Positions 20,854 through 33,269 are shown, counted from the first letter of the stretch. The stretch: 64,000 nt of DNA from Puccinellia tenuiflora (GCA_012064385.1 QRDG01000414.1:434001-498000); one strand, 5' to 3'. The notes: a model not told the origin generated them from the letters alone. A program made the numbers and translations.

Positions 20854-22089
20854 CTGTGGAGTTTCAACAAGAATCAATACCAGTAAAACAATACCAACTG
20901 AAACAGCACATAGGGCAGAGAATAATAAGCAATGTTTTACTTTTTACGATCAACCCGCAAGAGCGCTGTCAAATTATTGAGTAAAAAATAACAAACAAAA
21001 TTTAGAAGAAGGATGCAAGCTGCAAAGGTTACTATATCACACGAGATGAGAGCGAACAGTTACATATTGGGTGGCATATGCTAATGTTACATGATGAAAT
21101 TAGCTTATGTTGTAGCTTTGTTCTTTGTTAACTTAATGTTGGTGATGTGCAACATTCAAATCGTACAAATAAGATTTTATAACATATCTGACCATAGAGA
21201 CAATGATTTCTAGCAGATTTCAAACACCTGAAAGCAATTTTATACAAGAAAGCTAAAACAATATGTGTGTGGGAATTTATGATCTTTAGACATGGGCAGC
21301 AAGTTGTAGCAAACAAAAAATATCATAAATTGAACAAATGTACATTAAATTTCTCTCAAGCACGAGTGCACGACTCAAGTATGGAGCATCAATCAACAAA
21401 GTGCAACAATTTGGATGCCTCAAGGAATACAGTGCATGATGGAGGTTTCACACCAAACCTTCTGATGTGAATCGAGTAAACCAATGGCAACCCTGTTGTC
21501 CTTCTGCAGTGCCCATCCACAGTAAACCGATTTTCAACAGTATGCTGACTAGTATTATCACGTTGGTACTACACATGTGACCCATCCCTTGACTGCTCAA
21601 TACCGCCCCCATGATATTCTATTGACCACAAGCTCAATGGCCAATAGGTGAAAAGTGAAATAGCATGTGTGACAACTACAGTGTACAGTATGATCACCAA
21701 AGGGACGAGAGATATAAGCTCTGCGATCACCGGTATATGACTCGAGTGGCATGCTGATCAAGACAGCAGCAGCACTTTTGGCACGGCTGTTTTTCACAAG
21801 TTAGTTATATATTGCAAGTTAAAATTTGTTAAACATGATGAATTGAGTTAAGATTCTCTAGAAGGTCTGTTAAGGTCCCTCACTATAATAGGGACCAGGC
21901 ACATGCTCCGAGGGCAGGCAAGAATTATTCAAGTATCTCTTTTCTCTCGCTGTTCATTCCTCGGGTGGAGCAATATGCACTTAAGCTTCCAAACCACTGC
22001 CAACATGCACCGCCCAAGAGCAGGATTCTGGTTCCTGACCTCCTGTGTGTGGCACACCGTCATATCCCATTCAACCATAATACCAAGTA
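20854..22089. other. 5' part of the long WRKY intron (left of the MITE)
   Basis: AT-rich intronic DNA with no recognised exon or element. Confidence 0.4.
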
Positions 22090-22183
22090 CTCCCTCTAGC
22101 CCGATTTAATTGTCGCGGATGTCAGCTAGGAGTAGTAATAACATACTGAATGGGCTGCGTCAATTAATTCCAACCGGAGGGAG
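22090..22183. mobile_element. Stowaway MITE (94 bp) in the WRKY intron
   Basis: CTCCCTCTAGCCCGATTTAATTG at the left pairs with CAATTAATTCCAACCGGAGGGAG at the right. It is flanked by TA (22088-22089 and 22184-22185). Confidence 0.8.
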
Positions 22184-22506
22184 TAGAATTTAAGGTGCTG
22201 TCGAATGAGGCATTCTGTTTCTACAGAGAGAATTGTGTATCATTCGTGCAAAATTGTACGGGCAGTAATACCAACCAGCATCGTCAGCCAACAGTTCAGT
22301 ACAAATGTGTTGCATGAGGGATTCAGTTTCCACAAAACCATTAAATTAAAAAAGAAAATCATAAAACCATTTTATAGTACTTAAGATGGCGTTGCATGAG
22401 GCATTCAATTTCTGCAAAACATTTATGGACAATTTCAACTTCAAGCACAAGAGAAGCTGAGGATACGACTAGCTTTGCCAGCCAACAGTTCAATGCAAGA
22501 ACTCGG

Positions 22507-23702
22507 TGTCAAGTTTCATGCACCAATCAATAGAATCATAAGTCCTAACTAATGGAAAAAGGTAGGCAATCCACATATATTGTAACACCCCCTCTCACGT
22601 GTGACTCGATGAGGCCTGCACGTGAATAGAAGCTCACGTATGACTTGATAAGGCCTATATGTGGACAGAAAGAGAGTAAAAGCATTTTTTTTAATTAAAT
22701 TGCGAAAGCCGAGACTTGAACACAAGACCTGTGCTCTGATACCATGTCAAGTTTCATGCACCAATCAAGAGAACCGAAGTCCAAATTGATGGAAAGAAGG
22801 TAGGCAATCAACATATACTATAACACTTCCTCTCATGTGCAACTCGATGAAAACTCGATAAGGCATATACATGCCTATAGGTCATAGAACGAGGGCAAGA
22901 GCATTTTTTATTAAATTGCCAAAGCCGGGACTTGAACCCAAGCCCTCTGCTACGATACCATGTCAAGTATCATGCACAACCAGTAGAAACCATAAATCTG
23001 AACTAATGGAAAGAAGGTAGGCAATCCACATATACTTAAAACACCCCTCTCACCCCTCTCATGTGTGACTCGATGAGGCCTACACGTGAAAAGAATGTCA
23101 CATATGACTCGATAACCTATAGGTGGACATAAAAGGGGAAGAACAATTTTTTATTAAATTGTGAAAGCCGAAACTTGAACCCAAGACGTCTCTGATACCA
23201 TGTCATGTTTCATGCACCAAGCAGTAGAGCCATATGTCTGAACTAATGGAAAGAAGGTGGGCAATCCACATATACTGTAACAAAGGAGGGCAATGCATCT
23301 ATACTTCAGCGCTCCCCCTTACGTGTGGCTCCCTCAGACCTAAATGTGGATCGAAGGTAGGCTGCAATATTTTTATTTTATATCGCCCCAGCCATTGAAG
23401 TCAAGACCTCTTGGCTACCATTCAAGTTTCATGCACCAACCAGTAGAACCATAAGTCCGAACCGATTGAAGAATGTGGGCAATCCACATACACCCCCTCT
23501 CCTGTGTGACTCGCAAGTTACTCGATAAGGCCTATGCGTGGACAGAAAGAGGGCAAGAGCAATTTCTTATTAAATTGCAGAAGCCGAGGCTTGAACCCAA
23601 GACCTCTGCTCTGATACCATATCAAAGTTTCATGCACCAACCAGTAGAACCGTAAGTCCGAACTAATGGAAAGAATCTGAGCAATCCACATATAATGTAA
23701 CA
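22507..23702 (-). mobile_element. Tandem multimer of a TRIM/SMART-type mini LTR retrotransposon
   Basis: Six LTR copies (22507-22587, 22745-22825, 22961-23043, 23201-23282, 23421-~23490, 23620-23702) alternate with five internal parts. Read on the minus strand each LTR runs TGTTACA...TTGACA (about 82 bp). It is followed at once by the primer-binding site TGGTATCAGAGC, complementary to the 3' end of initiator tRNA-Met. Each internal part (about 115-160 bp) ends in a polypurine tract (GAGAGGGGG) directly before the next TGTTAC. The flanks, CTCGG (22502-22506) and CTCTG (23703-23707), may be a decayed 5-bp TSD of the whole array. There is no coding capacity, and the fifth LTR is truncated. Confidence 0.8.
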
Positions 23703-23707
23703 CTCTG

Positions 23708-24782
23708 TACCCCAAGGTCAAGGTCATTAAAAAACTTAACCCATCTAGTAAGACTAATAAGACCTATGGAAATAAAATTATAAACTGAAAAGAAGAGATA
23801 ACACGCCTCTATGACTAAAATAACGACTTGAGGGACTGTAGGGTAAGAAAAGTGGCTCCAGAGCACAGGATCCACTTTGAGGATACGAAACAACAAAGCA
23901 ACATAAATATTGGGCGATATTGCTCACTGGTCATTACCATCACGAGGATGACCAGGTTAAAAATAGCATCCAACTTGTCACTGAAGCAGTCTTGGAACCA
24001 ACATGTCATCCTCAATGTTCAAGGAAGTGCTAGGCAGGCAGTGGCCTTGTGCCTCCGGATGACTAGAAGTAAACACATTAGGTGGCGGAGGAGCATGGCT
24101 TTAGCAGAGACTGAGGAGCATGGCGAGAGCAGAGGTTGGCACAGCGCATGCCGAGGGCATATGTAGAGCAGTGCGTACACCAGTTTAAAGTAGAAGCAGA
24201 GCAGTGCAGGTATTGGGGAACATGTGGTGGTAGGCTAAGAAAGAAGAAATAAATCTCTTAAAGGCTTGTGTGGAAACCTTATTTGCTTGAAATAAATCCG
24301 CACAGACCACCACAGTTTTGATGCGAATATCTGAGCTGTCACTGTATTGCAGGTATAATCTAACTCCCACGCCTGCATCTCATTGCTTTCCTGCATCAAG
24401 CACTCAAGCGTTGGAATCAACACCGGAACCTCTGATTTGCCAGACCACCAACACTTTCCGGCCAGCCCTCGTTCCCACCTCTGCTTTGGCTCTCAGTCAG
24501 CCAACAACCTAGCCTACCTCTAGGCCGAATCATGGTGATTGTGCCCCACTGAGGACCTATGCGACTGCCTAGACAAGTAGACATTATTTACACCAGATTT
24601 TTTTTCTTCCAATTTAGACATATTTGTGGTACTAACCTACTGTTCTCATAGATATTAGGTAGTGCTGGCGTAACATTACTGTATAGTACTGTACTCAAAC
24701 TGAGGTTAAATGTGCACCGTCATTAATAACAACCCAGAATAGCACACTGCAGTAACCATGAGTCAGAGACAGCAACACACAC
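23708..24782. other. WRKY intron right of the TRIM array
   Basis: No exon, TIR or LTR is recognised. It contains no frame with convincing protein features. Confidence 0.4.
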
Positions 24783-25693
24783 CTGGGGTTTGGATTTCCC
24801 TTCACAATTTTCTGTCCATACTTGCGCCATCTGTACCCGTCGTCGTCATCTTCCCAGCCTGGACAATAATCTTTTGCTCTCTGACAGTTCGGAGAACTGG
24901 AGCTAAGTTAGGTGTTGTAGCATCGATTATCCTGTTCAAATATCAATACAATAGAGGAAACAAAGGTAAGAACAATAATTAAAAAATATGATTAACGGAA
25001 GAAACAGTGCAACTGCAGAATGACCTTCGCTTTGGCTGCGGCTCGCACTAGGATGCTCATCTTCAGATTTGTTACCAGCATCCCCTTCACAATCACTTGA
25101 GCAAAAGAGCTGCTGTTCAGAGTTTTCAATGACAGCACTCTGGTTTAACTTAGATGTCGGTGTACGGGATTCCATAATGTCAGTGTTCACAATTCGCAAG
25201 GTTTCATCGCCTCTAGGGGAAACATTGATATGATGGACTCTCTCTTTTACAAATCTGGTCTTCTGTGGACGTTCATGACTATGTGTTCCTTTATTATGAT
25301 TTCTATAACACGACCATCAGGACAATGCTCAACTTTCTTTTTAGCCAAACAACTTGAGTTTGTACATCTATAGTAGCTTCTGGAATTATCGCTACTTTTC
25401 ACTTGCTTCTGACCATACTTCCTCCAATTGAAGCCATCAGGCACCATATTTACAGCTGCATGACGATGCAATTTTGACTCAGATGAGGATGGGCTCTCTA
25501 AAACTGGTCTACAAACACCTCCTTGAGTTGGTGATGGTGCTTGCTGCAGTGGCCGGATAGCTTAGGTGTTATAGGATGTGGAAATGGACTTGGCAGCCCT
25601 TCTGAATATGCAGATAGGTTGGTGATTGCAATTGCATTTGGCGTGAGCTGTAACACTTGCCAAAGCTGCTTGATGACTCATTGCAAACTGGCC

Positions 25694-27176
25694 CTATTTT
25701 CAAAAAGATAATAGTCCAATTAATTAACCAAAACAAAAACCCAATGGTTATTGTAACAACCTATGCAGGACGGCGTTTCCAACAAGAGACTGTGGCATGC
25801 CATAGGAAAGACCTGCCCACTAAACTATACGTATTAATACAGACTTCTTTCTAGCCATCAAATTTTGAAGTAGTACAGCCATACCAACAACTTAGGATCT
25901 TTGAGGAATGGTGAACAAGATTAAGCTAGTCCTTATCCACATTAAAAGTAGAATAAAAGCTATGTATATACAATGCATACTGGTCTAGATCTTCCTGTTT
26001 AACTGTGATCTATTAGTATTAGGAAAACATACATATATGATAACATATAGGACATGTTACAACAACTAAAATGAGGTGGAAATAAACGATTAAAGAATTA
26101 AATAAAATGCTCATAGCTACACAAATTAGTGCATTGATGTTACCCCTTGAACCAAGTACAAACTTCTGCTAAATTTAGTATATTTTTTATTTAACAATAT
26201 CAAACTTTAGCTGCATGGGAATATCTATATGTGTTTTCCATTGGTCAAATTATGACACCTTCCTAGAAAAATTAAATTGCAATTGCAGGGTTGGTAAGTT
26301 CGCTAACTTTGTTTTGTAACTTGTGTCCAAGATATATAGCAAAACTATTTCAACAAACGCTAAGTGTAGAAAATTTCATACGGATCATTCGAACTGAGAA
26401 CTGAATCGTGATACATCATGGGTTTTGGTAATTTAACCCCAAGGATTCTGCTTCTTTTTGACANACGTACGGGGTTTGCATGCTGGAGATGTGTGCGCTT
26501 TCATCCACCCAGCATCCCATGTGCGCCACCAAGTTTGCTTCCTTGTTTATACATTGCACATTCTCGTTTGCATGTTTTTAACCAATCAAGAAAAATGCAA
26601 TCAGAGTTGAGTTCTATAGATATTTCCTTTTTTCTATTCGGTTACTTACATACAAACTATTGTGTCAAAAAAACATACAAACTTTCGCACAAACTAGTTG
26701 CATTTTTACAGAAATGTGCAACCAATAAAAGTTCAATCAAGGGGTATGTATATAATTCTATTCGTTTTTTTTTGTCTATTTATTTAGGTTACACTTTTCA
26801 CGTTGGGAAATATGCGACTACCTCAATGAAAAAAGTAAAACTTGGGTTCCATATGTATTTTTATCGGTTTATTTATATATACTGCACTTCTCACGCACAA
26901 TAGTTTTCAAAATGTACAACAATATACTCATTGAAAAAAGTACAACTATTAAGTTTTTATTCACAAATCGAATTAAATCACTAATGATCTTACACGAATT
27001 TGTTTCTATATGGGTTGTGTTTCCCATGGACCTAGACTTAACCTGTGAACACTAGCTAGTAGATGGCCCATCTAGAGATTTCTAGATCAAACCTTGTATC
27101 TCGGAGCAACCACATTTCCCTCAATAAAAACAAAACAAAAACAGAGCAATCACATCGACAACTTGCGCTAGCTTAG
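25694..27176. other. AT-rich spacer upstream of the WRKY pseudogene
   Basis: I looked here for the missing WRKY first exon and did not find one. One undetermined base (n) lies at 26464. No element ends are recognised. Confidence 0.45.
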
Positions 27177-28208
27177 GATTAAGAATGGATCGGAAATTCG
27201 GTTCTGGGAAGATAGGTGGCTTGGCCATACTTCTCTTCGCGAACAGTATCCGGCTCTATATGATGTGGTGCGTTACAAAGGCGATACACTGGCTAAGGTG
27301 TTGGGTACTTCCCCACCAAATGTATCGTTCAGAAGACGCTATTAGGGCCTCGAGAGCATCTTGGAATGCTTTGCTTCTCCGGTTGGACTCTGTCCAGCTC
27401 TTGGAAGGTCCTGATGAACTTCGATGGATTCCAACTAAGAATGGTTGTTTCTCGGTTGATTCAATGTATAGAGTTCTTATCCAGTCTGTTGTTCCTGTCG
27501 ATTCAATAGAAAATTTTGGAAGATGAAGATACCACTCAAAACAAAGGGTTTGCATGGTATCTACGTCGTGTGTAATTCTTACAGAAGACAACCTTGCCAA
27601 ACGCAATTGGCATGGGAGTAAAAAGGTGTTTTCTGTACTCACGATGAGTCCATTAAACACCTGTTCTTCCAGTGCGAGTTTGCTAGGTCTATATGGTCAG
27701 CTGTCCAAATAGGTTCTACCTATATCCACCGCGGAGCGTTGCAAATATTTTCGGCAACTGGCTAAATGGGGTGGATCATAGGTTTAAACTACTTATTAGG
27801 GTGGGAGCGATTGCCGTTATATGGTCGCTTTGGCTGTGTAGAAATGACAAGGTTTTTAACTGAAAAATTCTTCTATTCTGCAGGCTATCTACCGATGTAC
27901 AGCTACACTCCGATTATGGTCGGTCCTGCAGCGTGTGGAGCATCGGGAACTGTTCTTGGAGGTTTCGTCGCGTTTGAGGCGGCGGCCAGGGAGTTATTCT
28001 CCCGCCATGGATGGTCGCATAACTGCGAATTGGCTCTTCCTTACAATAGGCGGCCTTACATTTCTCATGATGATATGTAACCCGCCGTTTATTTTCTTCT
28101 GCTGCTTGGATGTTTGGGACGGTTTTGGGCTGTGTGCATCTTAGTTATACAGATGCCGGTGTGTAATGCTTAATTCTTTAAGTAATAAAATCCCTTATCA
28201 AAAAAAAG
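27177..28208 (+). mobile_element. 5'-truncated LINE (L1-type) 3' end
   Basis: Broken coding sequence of the region after the reverse transcriptase of plant L1 elements (zf-RVT type): NGSEIRFWEDRWLG, then REQYPALYD, GPDELRW, NGCFSVDSMYRVLIQS and LAKRNWHGSKK, in changing frames. Fragments after 27640 resemble HLFFQCEFARSIWSAVQIG and WLNGVDHRFKLLIRVGAIAVIWSLWLCRNDKV. It ends with a poly(A)-like tract (AATAAAATCCCTTATC then A-rich, 28185-28208). The 5' truncation and A-tail are normal for LINE copies. Multiple frameshifts make it dead. Confidence 0.75.
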
Positions 28209-29535
28209 ATGCTACCACAAAACACGTCGACTAGGATTTACAAAATCTTAGTCCATCGACTTGCTGACCTAATATAGTGGTTTGATTTCAAAAAAATAAA
28301 ATAAAATCTTAGTCCATCAAAGAATGGACAAACCCAGTTTGTGGCAAGTTTTACGGTAGCTTTTACTACCATTTTAGGTCCATTAAATTGTATTCCACTC
28401 GAAATTAGATTAATTCTCAGTCGACTAACATAATCTGAGTCAAGACTCCTTCTTCTCTTCCGGCGAGCCGCACCCCCCGCAAGCACCGTCCTTCTTGCTC
28501 GCGCCCGGCGCGTGCCACGCACCTCGCCGTCCTGCCCCGAGCTCCTACTCCTCCGCTGTCAATTTGTCGCCACCCGGGATCCTTAAATCCGACGGAAGGT
28601 TGTATCTTCTCCGCATTGACATGCCCTACCACCCCCAACCTAAATTTCTTGCTCCCCTCCACCGCATGCGCCGCTGCCAACGGCAATGGTAGCGACTCGC
28701 TCTATTCCTCCTCGTCGTTGCTGCCGTGGCCAGTCGCGTCGTCACCATCGTTGATTGGGCTCTGTTGCGCGGAAGAAGAAAGGTTGGGTAAGTGCACGAA
28801 TCGCGGCGCGATGGATCAACGATGGAGGATTCGACTGATTCTCAGGCAAATAAGGCTTATAGACGGTTTTGCTAATTCTCGTTACAAATAACGGTTTTGC
28901 TAATTCTCAAAACCATTAGTTAGCGTTACACATTATGGTTTTGCTAATCTCTACACCGTTATTTGTAATTCACCTTATGTAGTTTCTTCTTCATTAACGA
29001 AACCAGGCAAATACATTTCCCCTTTCAAAAAGTTAACATGGTCCTTTTCTTCATCTTCATGGACCTTCTGATGCTTAGTCCAAAAGTCTGAATTCACGCC
29101 AACTTCTGGAGTACTCCCACCTCCCACGAGGGCAACCAATTCCAGGACCTTTAGAAACAAGAACAAAAAGCTAGACATAGCAAGATGTTCACATAATCAC
29201 ATGATGATCTAAGCTTAGAGGTGGACAAGTGTCGTCACTCGTCAGTCGGCCTGCACGCTGCAACCCTGTTATTTTGTTCTCTTCGACATCTATCGAGTTG
29301 CGTGTCATTTTGTATTGTGCACGCCGCAACCGCAAACTAAACCCAAGTACCAGTACCTATCAATGTTGCTTCTTTTAGAAACCTACCACAGATATCATTG
29401 TTGCTTAACAGAACTCCTACCGAAAACTCGTAGCAATCCACCAACAGCTTGCAAGGCACGAACCCAATGATTTGTGGAGTACACACGCATCTCTCTCAAG
29501 CCACGCGTAGTTGACCACCGAGAGGCCACTGCACA
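28209..29535. other. Spacer between the LINE and the polygalacturonase pseudogene
   Basis: Contains CTCAGTCGACTAA-type words (28219-28245, 28416-28430), a GC-rich stretch (28440-28780) and short repeats of ACGGTTTTGCTAATTCTC (28862-28960) in direct and inverted copies. No gene is supported. Confidence 0.4.
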
Positions 29536-31021
29536 ATGCCGCCACGGCGCACCAACCTTGCTCTCCTCCTCGCCCACCTGTTCGCGTCGCTCGCCATCGC
29601 GGCGAAGAGATGCGCCGCGGCGTCCTACGCGTGGTCGACTACGGCGCCGTGGCCGACGGCCGGACGGACTGCGCGGGGGCGTTCCTCGCCGCGTGGGCTG
29701 CGGCGTGCGCGGACGAGGACGGGCCGGCGGCGGTGGTCGTGCCGGCGGGCGAGTTCTTGGTGTCCAGGGCGAGGTTCAGCGGGCCGTGCCGGGGCGGCGC
29801 GGTGTCCGTGGACATCGCGGGCACGGTGCTCTCGCCAGCGCGTACGCCGGCGTGCAGCTCTGGATCGTGTTCCAGAACGTGGACGGGGTGTCCGTCAACG
29901 GCGGCACGCTGGACGGCGGGGGCAGGCGTACTGGGCGTGCCGGAGAGCCGGCGGCGGCACGTCTTGCCCCGCCGCCCACCAGGGTCAGTCAGTCCCTGTT
30001 TCTTTTTCTTTCAGTGAGAAGAAAAGTACCGTGAGTCGATAATGTTTAGCACTGCCGTTGACTGATGAGGAGTTTCGGACACAGCACAGTCGTTGACGAT
30101 ATACCGGTCTAGGAACTGTGCTGATCCGAGGGCCTGACGTCGCTGAACAGCGCCGGCATCCACGGACTGTCCAGGCGAGCACCGGCGTGGCGATGGTGGA
30201 CACGGTGGTGTCGGCGCCGGGGGACAGCCCCAACACGGACGGCATCCACATCAAGCAGTTCGAGCAACCATCACCGTCCGGAACGCCAAGATCGGCACCG
30301 GCGACGACTGCGTCTCCATGGTCGAGGGCTCGTCGGACGTGTGGATCCAGGACCGTCCGCTGCGGCCCAGGGCACGGCATCAGGTCAGGCGAGTTCGAAC
30401 TGTGCCCGTCGGGTTCGGTTGTCTGCTCGTAGTTTGTATACTCAATCTGCTCTGGATTGTCAGCATCGGGAGCCTGGGTGACACGCCGGAGCAGGCGGCC
30501 GTGCGGAACATCACCGTCAAGGGCGTGACGCTCGCCGGGACGACCAACGGGCTGCGGATCAAGACCTGGGCGAAGGCCAACGGCGGGCTCGTCGACGGCG
30601 TCGCGTTCTCGGACGTCGTCATGAGGGACGTCCGGAACCCGATCGTCGTCGACCAGAACTACTGCCCCGGCAACGTCAGCTGCCCCACCGAGGTACCGCG
30701 CCCAACGACGCGCCGACACTGAATGTCTAGGGAATGCTGACAGAGTGTGTCTGTGTGTGTCTTGGTTCAGGGATCGGGGATCAAGATCGCCAACGTCTCG
30801 TACACGAACGTCGAGGGGACGTCGGCGACGCCGGTCGCCGTGCGGTTCGACTGCAGCCCGAGCCGGCCGTGCACCGGAATCGCCATGCGTAACGTCCGGC
30901 TGAGCTACGGGAAACATCGGCGGGCGGCCGAGTCGCTCTGCCGGAATGCGCATGGAGTCGCGTATGGGCAGGTTGCTCCGCCGAGCTGCCTGGCTGACCA
31001 GGAAGTGTTTTGCGACAAGTG
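29536..31021 (+). pseudogene. Polygalacturonase (GH28 pectinase) with multiple frameshifts
   Basis: Starts with a signal peptide (LALLLAHLFASLAIAAK), then changes frame to VLRVVDYGAVADGRTDCAGAF, the usual start of plant polygalacturonases. Further shifts occur near 29838, 29925, 30265 and 30350. The catalytic landmarks of GH28 are all legible: NTDGIHI (30232-30249), GDDCVSM (near 30299), GPGHGI (30364-30382) and RIKTW (near 30555). They lie in different frames. Introns at 30384-30473 and 30693-30770 are GT-AG and restore SIGSLG and GSGIKIANVSY in phase. The 3' third (30474-31021) is clean and ends FCDK-stop. A functional copy would be secreted and cleave homogalacturonan in cell walls. Five or more indels make this a pseudogene. 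Confidence 0.82.
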
Positions 31022-31070
31022 AGATGAGGAAATGAATTTGCAGGTGTTTCTTGTACATCGTCACTCTTCC

Positions 31071-31968
31071 CGTTTTTTTTTAGTAACCGGTGGTCGTATC
31101 CACCCCTCAAATAGATAGAAGAATTGACCCAGTTTATAAAGAAACCGGGTCCAAAAACATAACTATACACTGTACAACGTCCTGTTTACCAGGAAAACAG
31201 GACCGAAAACCACACAAGTGAGGGGGTCGCCGCCCACACGACGCGAACCCACCAAAAACACACCACCATCTCCAGGGCCGCCGCCCCGACTTACACCACT
31301 CGGCACCAAAGTCGCACACGAGCCACAACGCCGCACGACCCAGCCGTCTCGTAGCCCTTGCTACCCTCACTAAAGACGACCGCCCGCAGACCTCAACATC
31401 GCGCCAAAACCGGGGCCGCCGCCCCGACGTAGCAACAAGATCAACCTCCGCATTGCCCGGAGGTGATCCAGCCGAGTCGACGAACCCGCTGCCCTCGCAG
31501 CTCAAGGTTGCCACCCAAACCCGTGCAAGGTCACGGTCCTGCCCCGTAGGATCGCCACTGCAACGGAGATCGAGGTCGCCGCCTCGACGCACCACCACCG
31601 TCCGGAGCCGCCGCCCCAGCGTCCACCGTCCGCGACCACACGCCCGTCTGTACATCCGTCGCGAAACCGTTGCACCGCGCTGGCCAAGGGCTCCAAAGCG
31701 GCGCCTCCAACAAGGTAGTGACGAGACCGTCACCGTCGTCCGCTCCCGAAGGAGCATAGGTTTTCACCCGGACAACTTGAAACCACCACGCGTTAGTCGA
31801 GGTCGAAAAGCTCCACGACGACGCAATCAAGAAAGGAAACGACGCCCGAGGGCGCCGCCGTCGTCGGCACCGACCGAAGTCCGTGCGAGCTTTCGCCCGG
31901 AGTTCAACCTGACCGCAAAGCTTCGGGAGCAGCAGGACGGCGGCGAGGGGAGGAGGGGAGGGAGCGGT
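31071..31968 (-). other. Unclassified GC-rich sequence with an A-tail on the minus strand
   Basis: Read on the minus strand it ends GGTTACT followed by nine A (plus-strand T run, 31071-31080), like a retroposon tail. The body has imperfectly repeated words such as GGGGCGGCGGCCCC. Open frames in several registers look composition-driven. It could be an old non-autonomous retroposon; no family is recognised. Its other edge is cut by LTR A. Confidence 0.35.
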
Positions 31969-33251
31969 TTAAAGGATCGTATGGGCACCTAGAGGGGGTG
32001 AATAGGTGCTACACCAATTTTTAATTCTTTTTCGATTTTGGGCTTAACACAAAGGTAAATTCTCTAGATATGCAACTATGGTGAATTTACCTATATGAAG
32101 AGCAAACTAAAGCAACTAGGCATTAATACGATACAAGTAAAGACAATTAAGGGAAATAGATAACCGAAAGTAGAAGCACGCGGAGACAAGGATGTATTCC
32201 CGAGTTCCTCCTTGTTAAGGGAGTACGTCTCGTGGAGGGGTGTGAGCTCGCCACAAAGGCCTCACCCTATTCTCCGATGAACCGCACCCAAGGGTTTGGT
32301 TCACATTCCACTATTCGGAATCCTTCGAGGCGGAATCCGGAGCCTTTACAACATTTTTGGGGCACACACCCACAACTCAATTGGGGGCTCCCAAATCAAC
32401 ACATCTGTCACAATTACAACAAGTAGTAAGCAAGAGATTCTAGGGTAACACAATGCTAACCCTAGAAACAAAATCCCTCAAGTGAATGAGGGGGAAATGA
32501 AGAACGGCTTGTGTGAAGATGTAGATCGGGGCCTTCTCCTTCAATCCTCCAAGAATCAATGAGTTTGGATGGAGGAATTGGGAGATCTCTTCGATTTGAG
32601 CTTTTGCTTTTAATGGAGGAGAGAGAGTCGCAAGAGTAGAGTGAACCAAGGTATGGTGGAGGGGTATTTATAACCCTCCAGGAAATCTGGCCGTTGGAAA
32701 AGCGAGGGCCGGAAATTCCGGTATTATGAACCGGAATTCCGGCCTGGGGCCGGAACTTCCGGTCGTGACACCGGAATTTCCGGTGGCCGGAAATCTCCGG
32801 GGAGAAACTTCCGCCCAAAACCTCCGGGACCCTCCCGAGAGGAAAACCTCAAAATGACTTAGCCAAAATTTCCCCGGAAAATTTCCAGGGCCGGAACTTC
32901 CGGCCAGGAGGCCGGAACTTCCGTACCACCGGAAATTTCCAGGGGACCTCCGGGGAGAAGTTCCGGGACCCCTCCAGAGAGGAATCCAAAAATGGACTTA
33001 GCCGAATTCCGCTTGGCCGGAACTTCCGGCCGGAGGCCGGAATTTTCCGCCCAAAGGGCCGGAACTTCCGGTCCTCCACAGGCAGAAAACCACTTCCAAG
33101 CGATTCTCTTCTCCATCTTCAAACTTGTCTTCGATCTTTTCACCTTCTGGGCCTAAACAGCTAAGAAACTTGTCAAGATACTTTATTCAAACATGATTAG
33201 CCCACAAAAGTGTTGTCCTTATATCACCAAAACTAAGAGATGTTCCTTTCA
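31969..33251 (-). repeat. LTR A (3' LTR of the partial copy, 1283 bp)
   Basis: Begins TTAAAGGATCGTATGGGCACC (TG changed to TT) and ends CCTTTCA before a polypurine tract. TATAAATA on the minus strand is at 32665-32672. It holds two units of the ~140-bp U3 repeat, against four in LTRs B and C, which accounts for its shorter length. Confidence 0.85.
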
Positions 33252-33269
33252 ATCTCCCCCTTTTTGGTG
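33252..33269 (-). promoter_or_regulatory. Polypurine tract of the partial copy
   Basis: CACCAAAAAGGGGGAGAT on the minus strand lies directly upstream of LTR A, as expected for plus-strand DNA priming of a copia element. Confidence 0.8.

Larger units (their letters stand above)
20493..25693 (-). pseudogene. Group I WRKY transcription factor, frameshifted and lacking its first exon
   Basis: Three exon blocks: 25025-25693, 24783-24931 and 20493-20853. The first opens with GQFAMSHQAALASV and carries the N-terminal WRKY domain (NWRKYGQKQVK, then CTNSSC and an HSH pair read across a shift). The second carries WRKYGQKIVKGNPNPR and splices at the conserved PR-intron to SYYRCTHDGCPVRK, ending KHNHD: a complete C-X4-C-X23-H-X-H finger. 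One-base losses break the frame in the region before the first WRKY domain (25560-25660), at EII-KGTHSH (near 25290), and just before the second domain (near 24852). No N-terminal exon is found upstream. The last intron is 3.9 kb and full of repeats. If functional it would bind W-boxes (TTGAC) in nuclear stress regulation. It reads as a pseudogene, but identical-type indels could be sequencing errors. Confidence 0.75.

Noticed and set aside
22507..23702. Regular repeat-spacer pattern resembling a CRISPR array
   Set aside because: Repeats are about 82 bp and spacers share sequence; LTR ends, PBS and PPT explain the array. The genome is a plant nuclear one.
26418..26903. A 161-residue ORF
   Set aside because: It spans an undetermined base, has no family resemblance, and lies in AT-rich spacer DNA.
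31453..31992. Arg/Pro-rich 179-residue ORF
   Set aside because: Composition-driven frame in GC-rich retroposon-like sequence that runs into LTR A.
32690..33080. Heat-shock elements in the GGAA/TTCC-rich U3 repeats
   Set aside because: Most copies have one base between GAA and TTC, not the two required for a heat-shock element. The palindromes are better described simply as CCGG-centred repeats.
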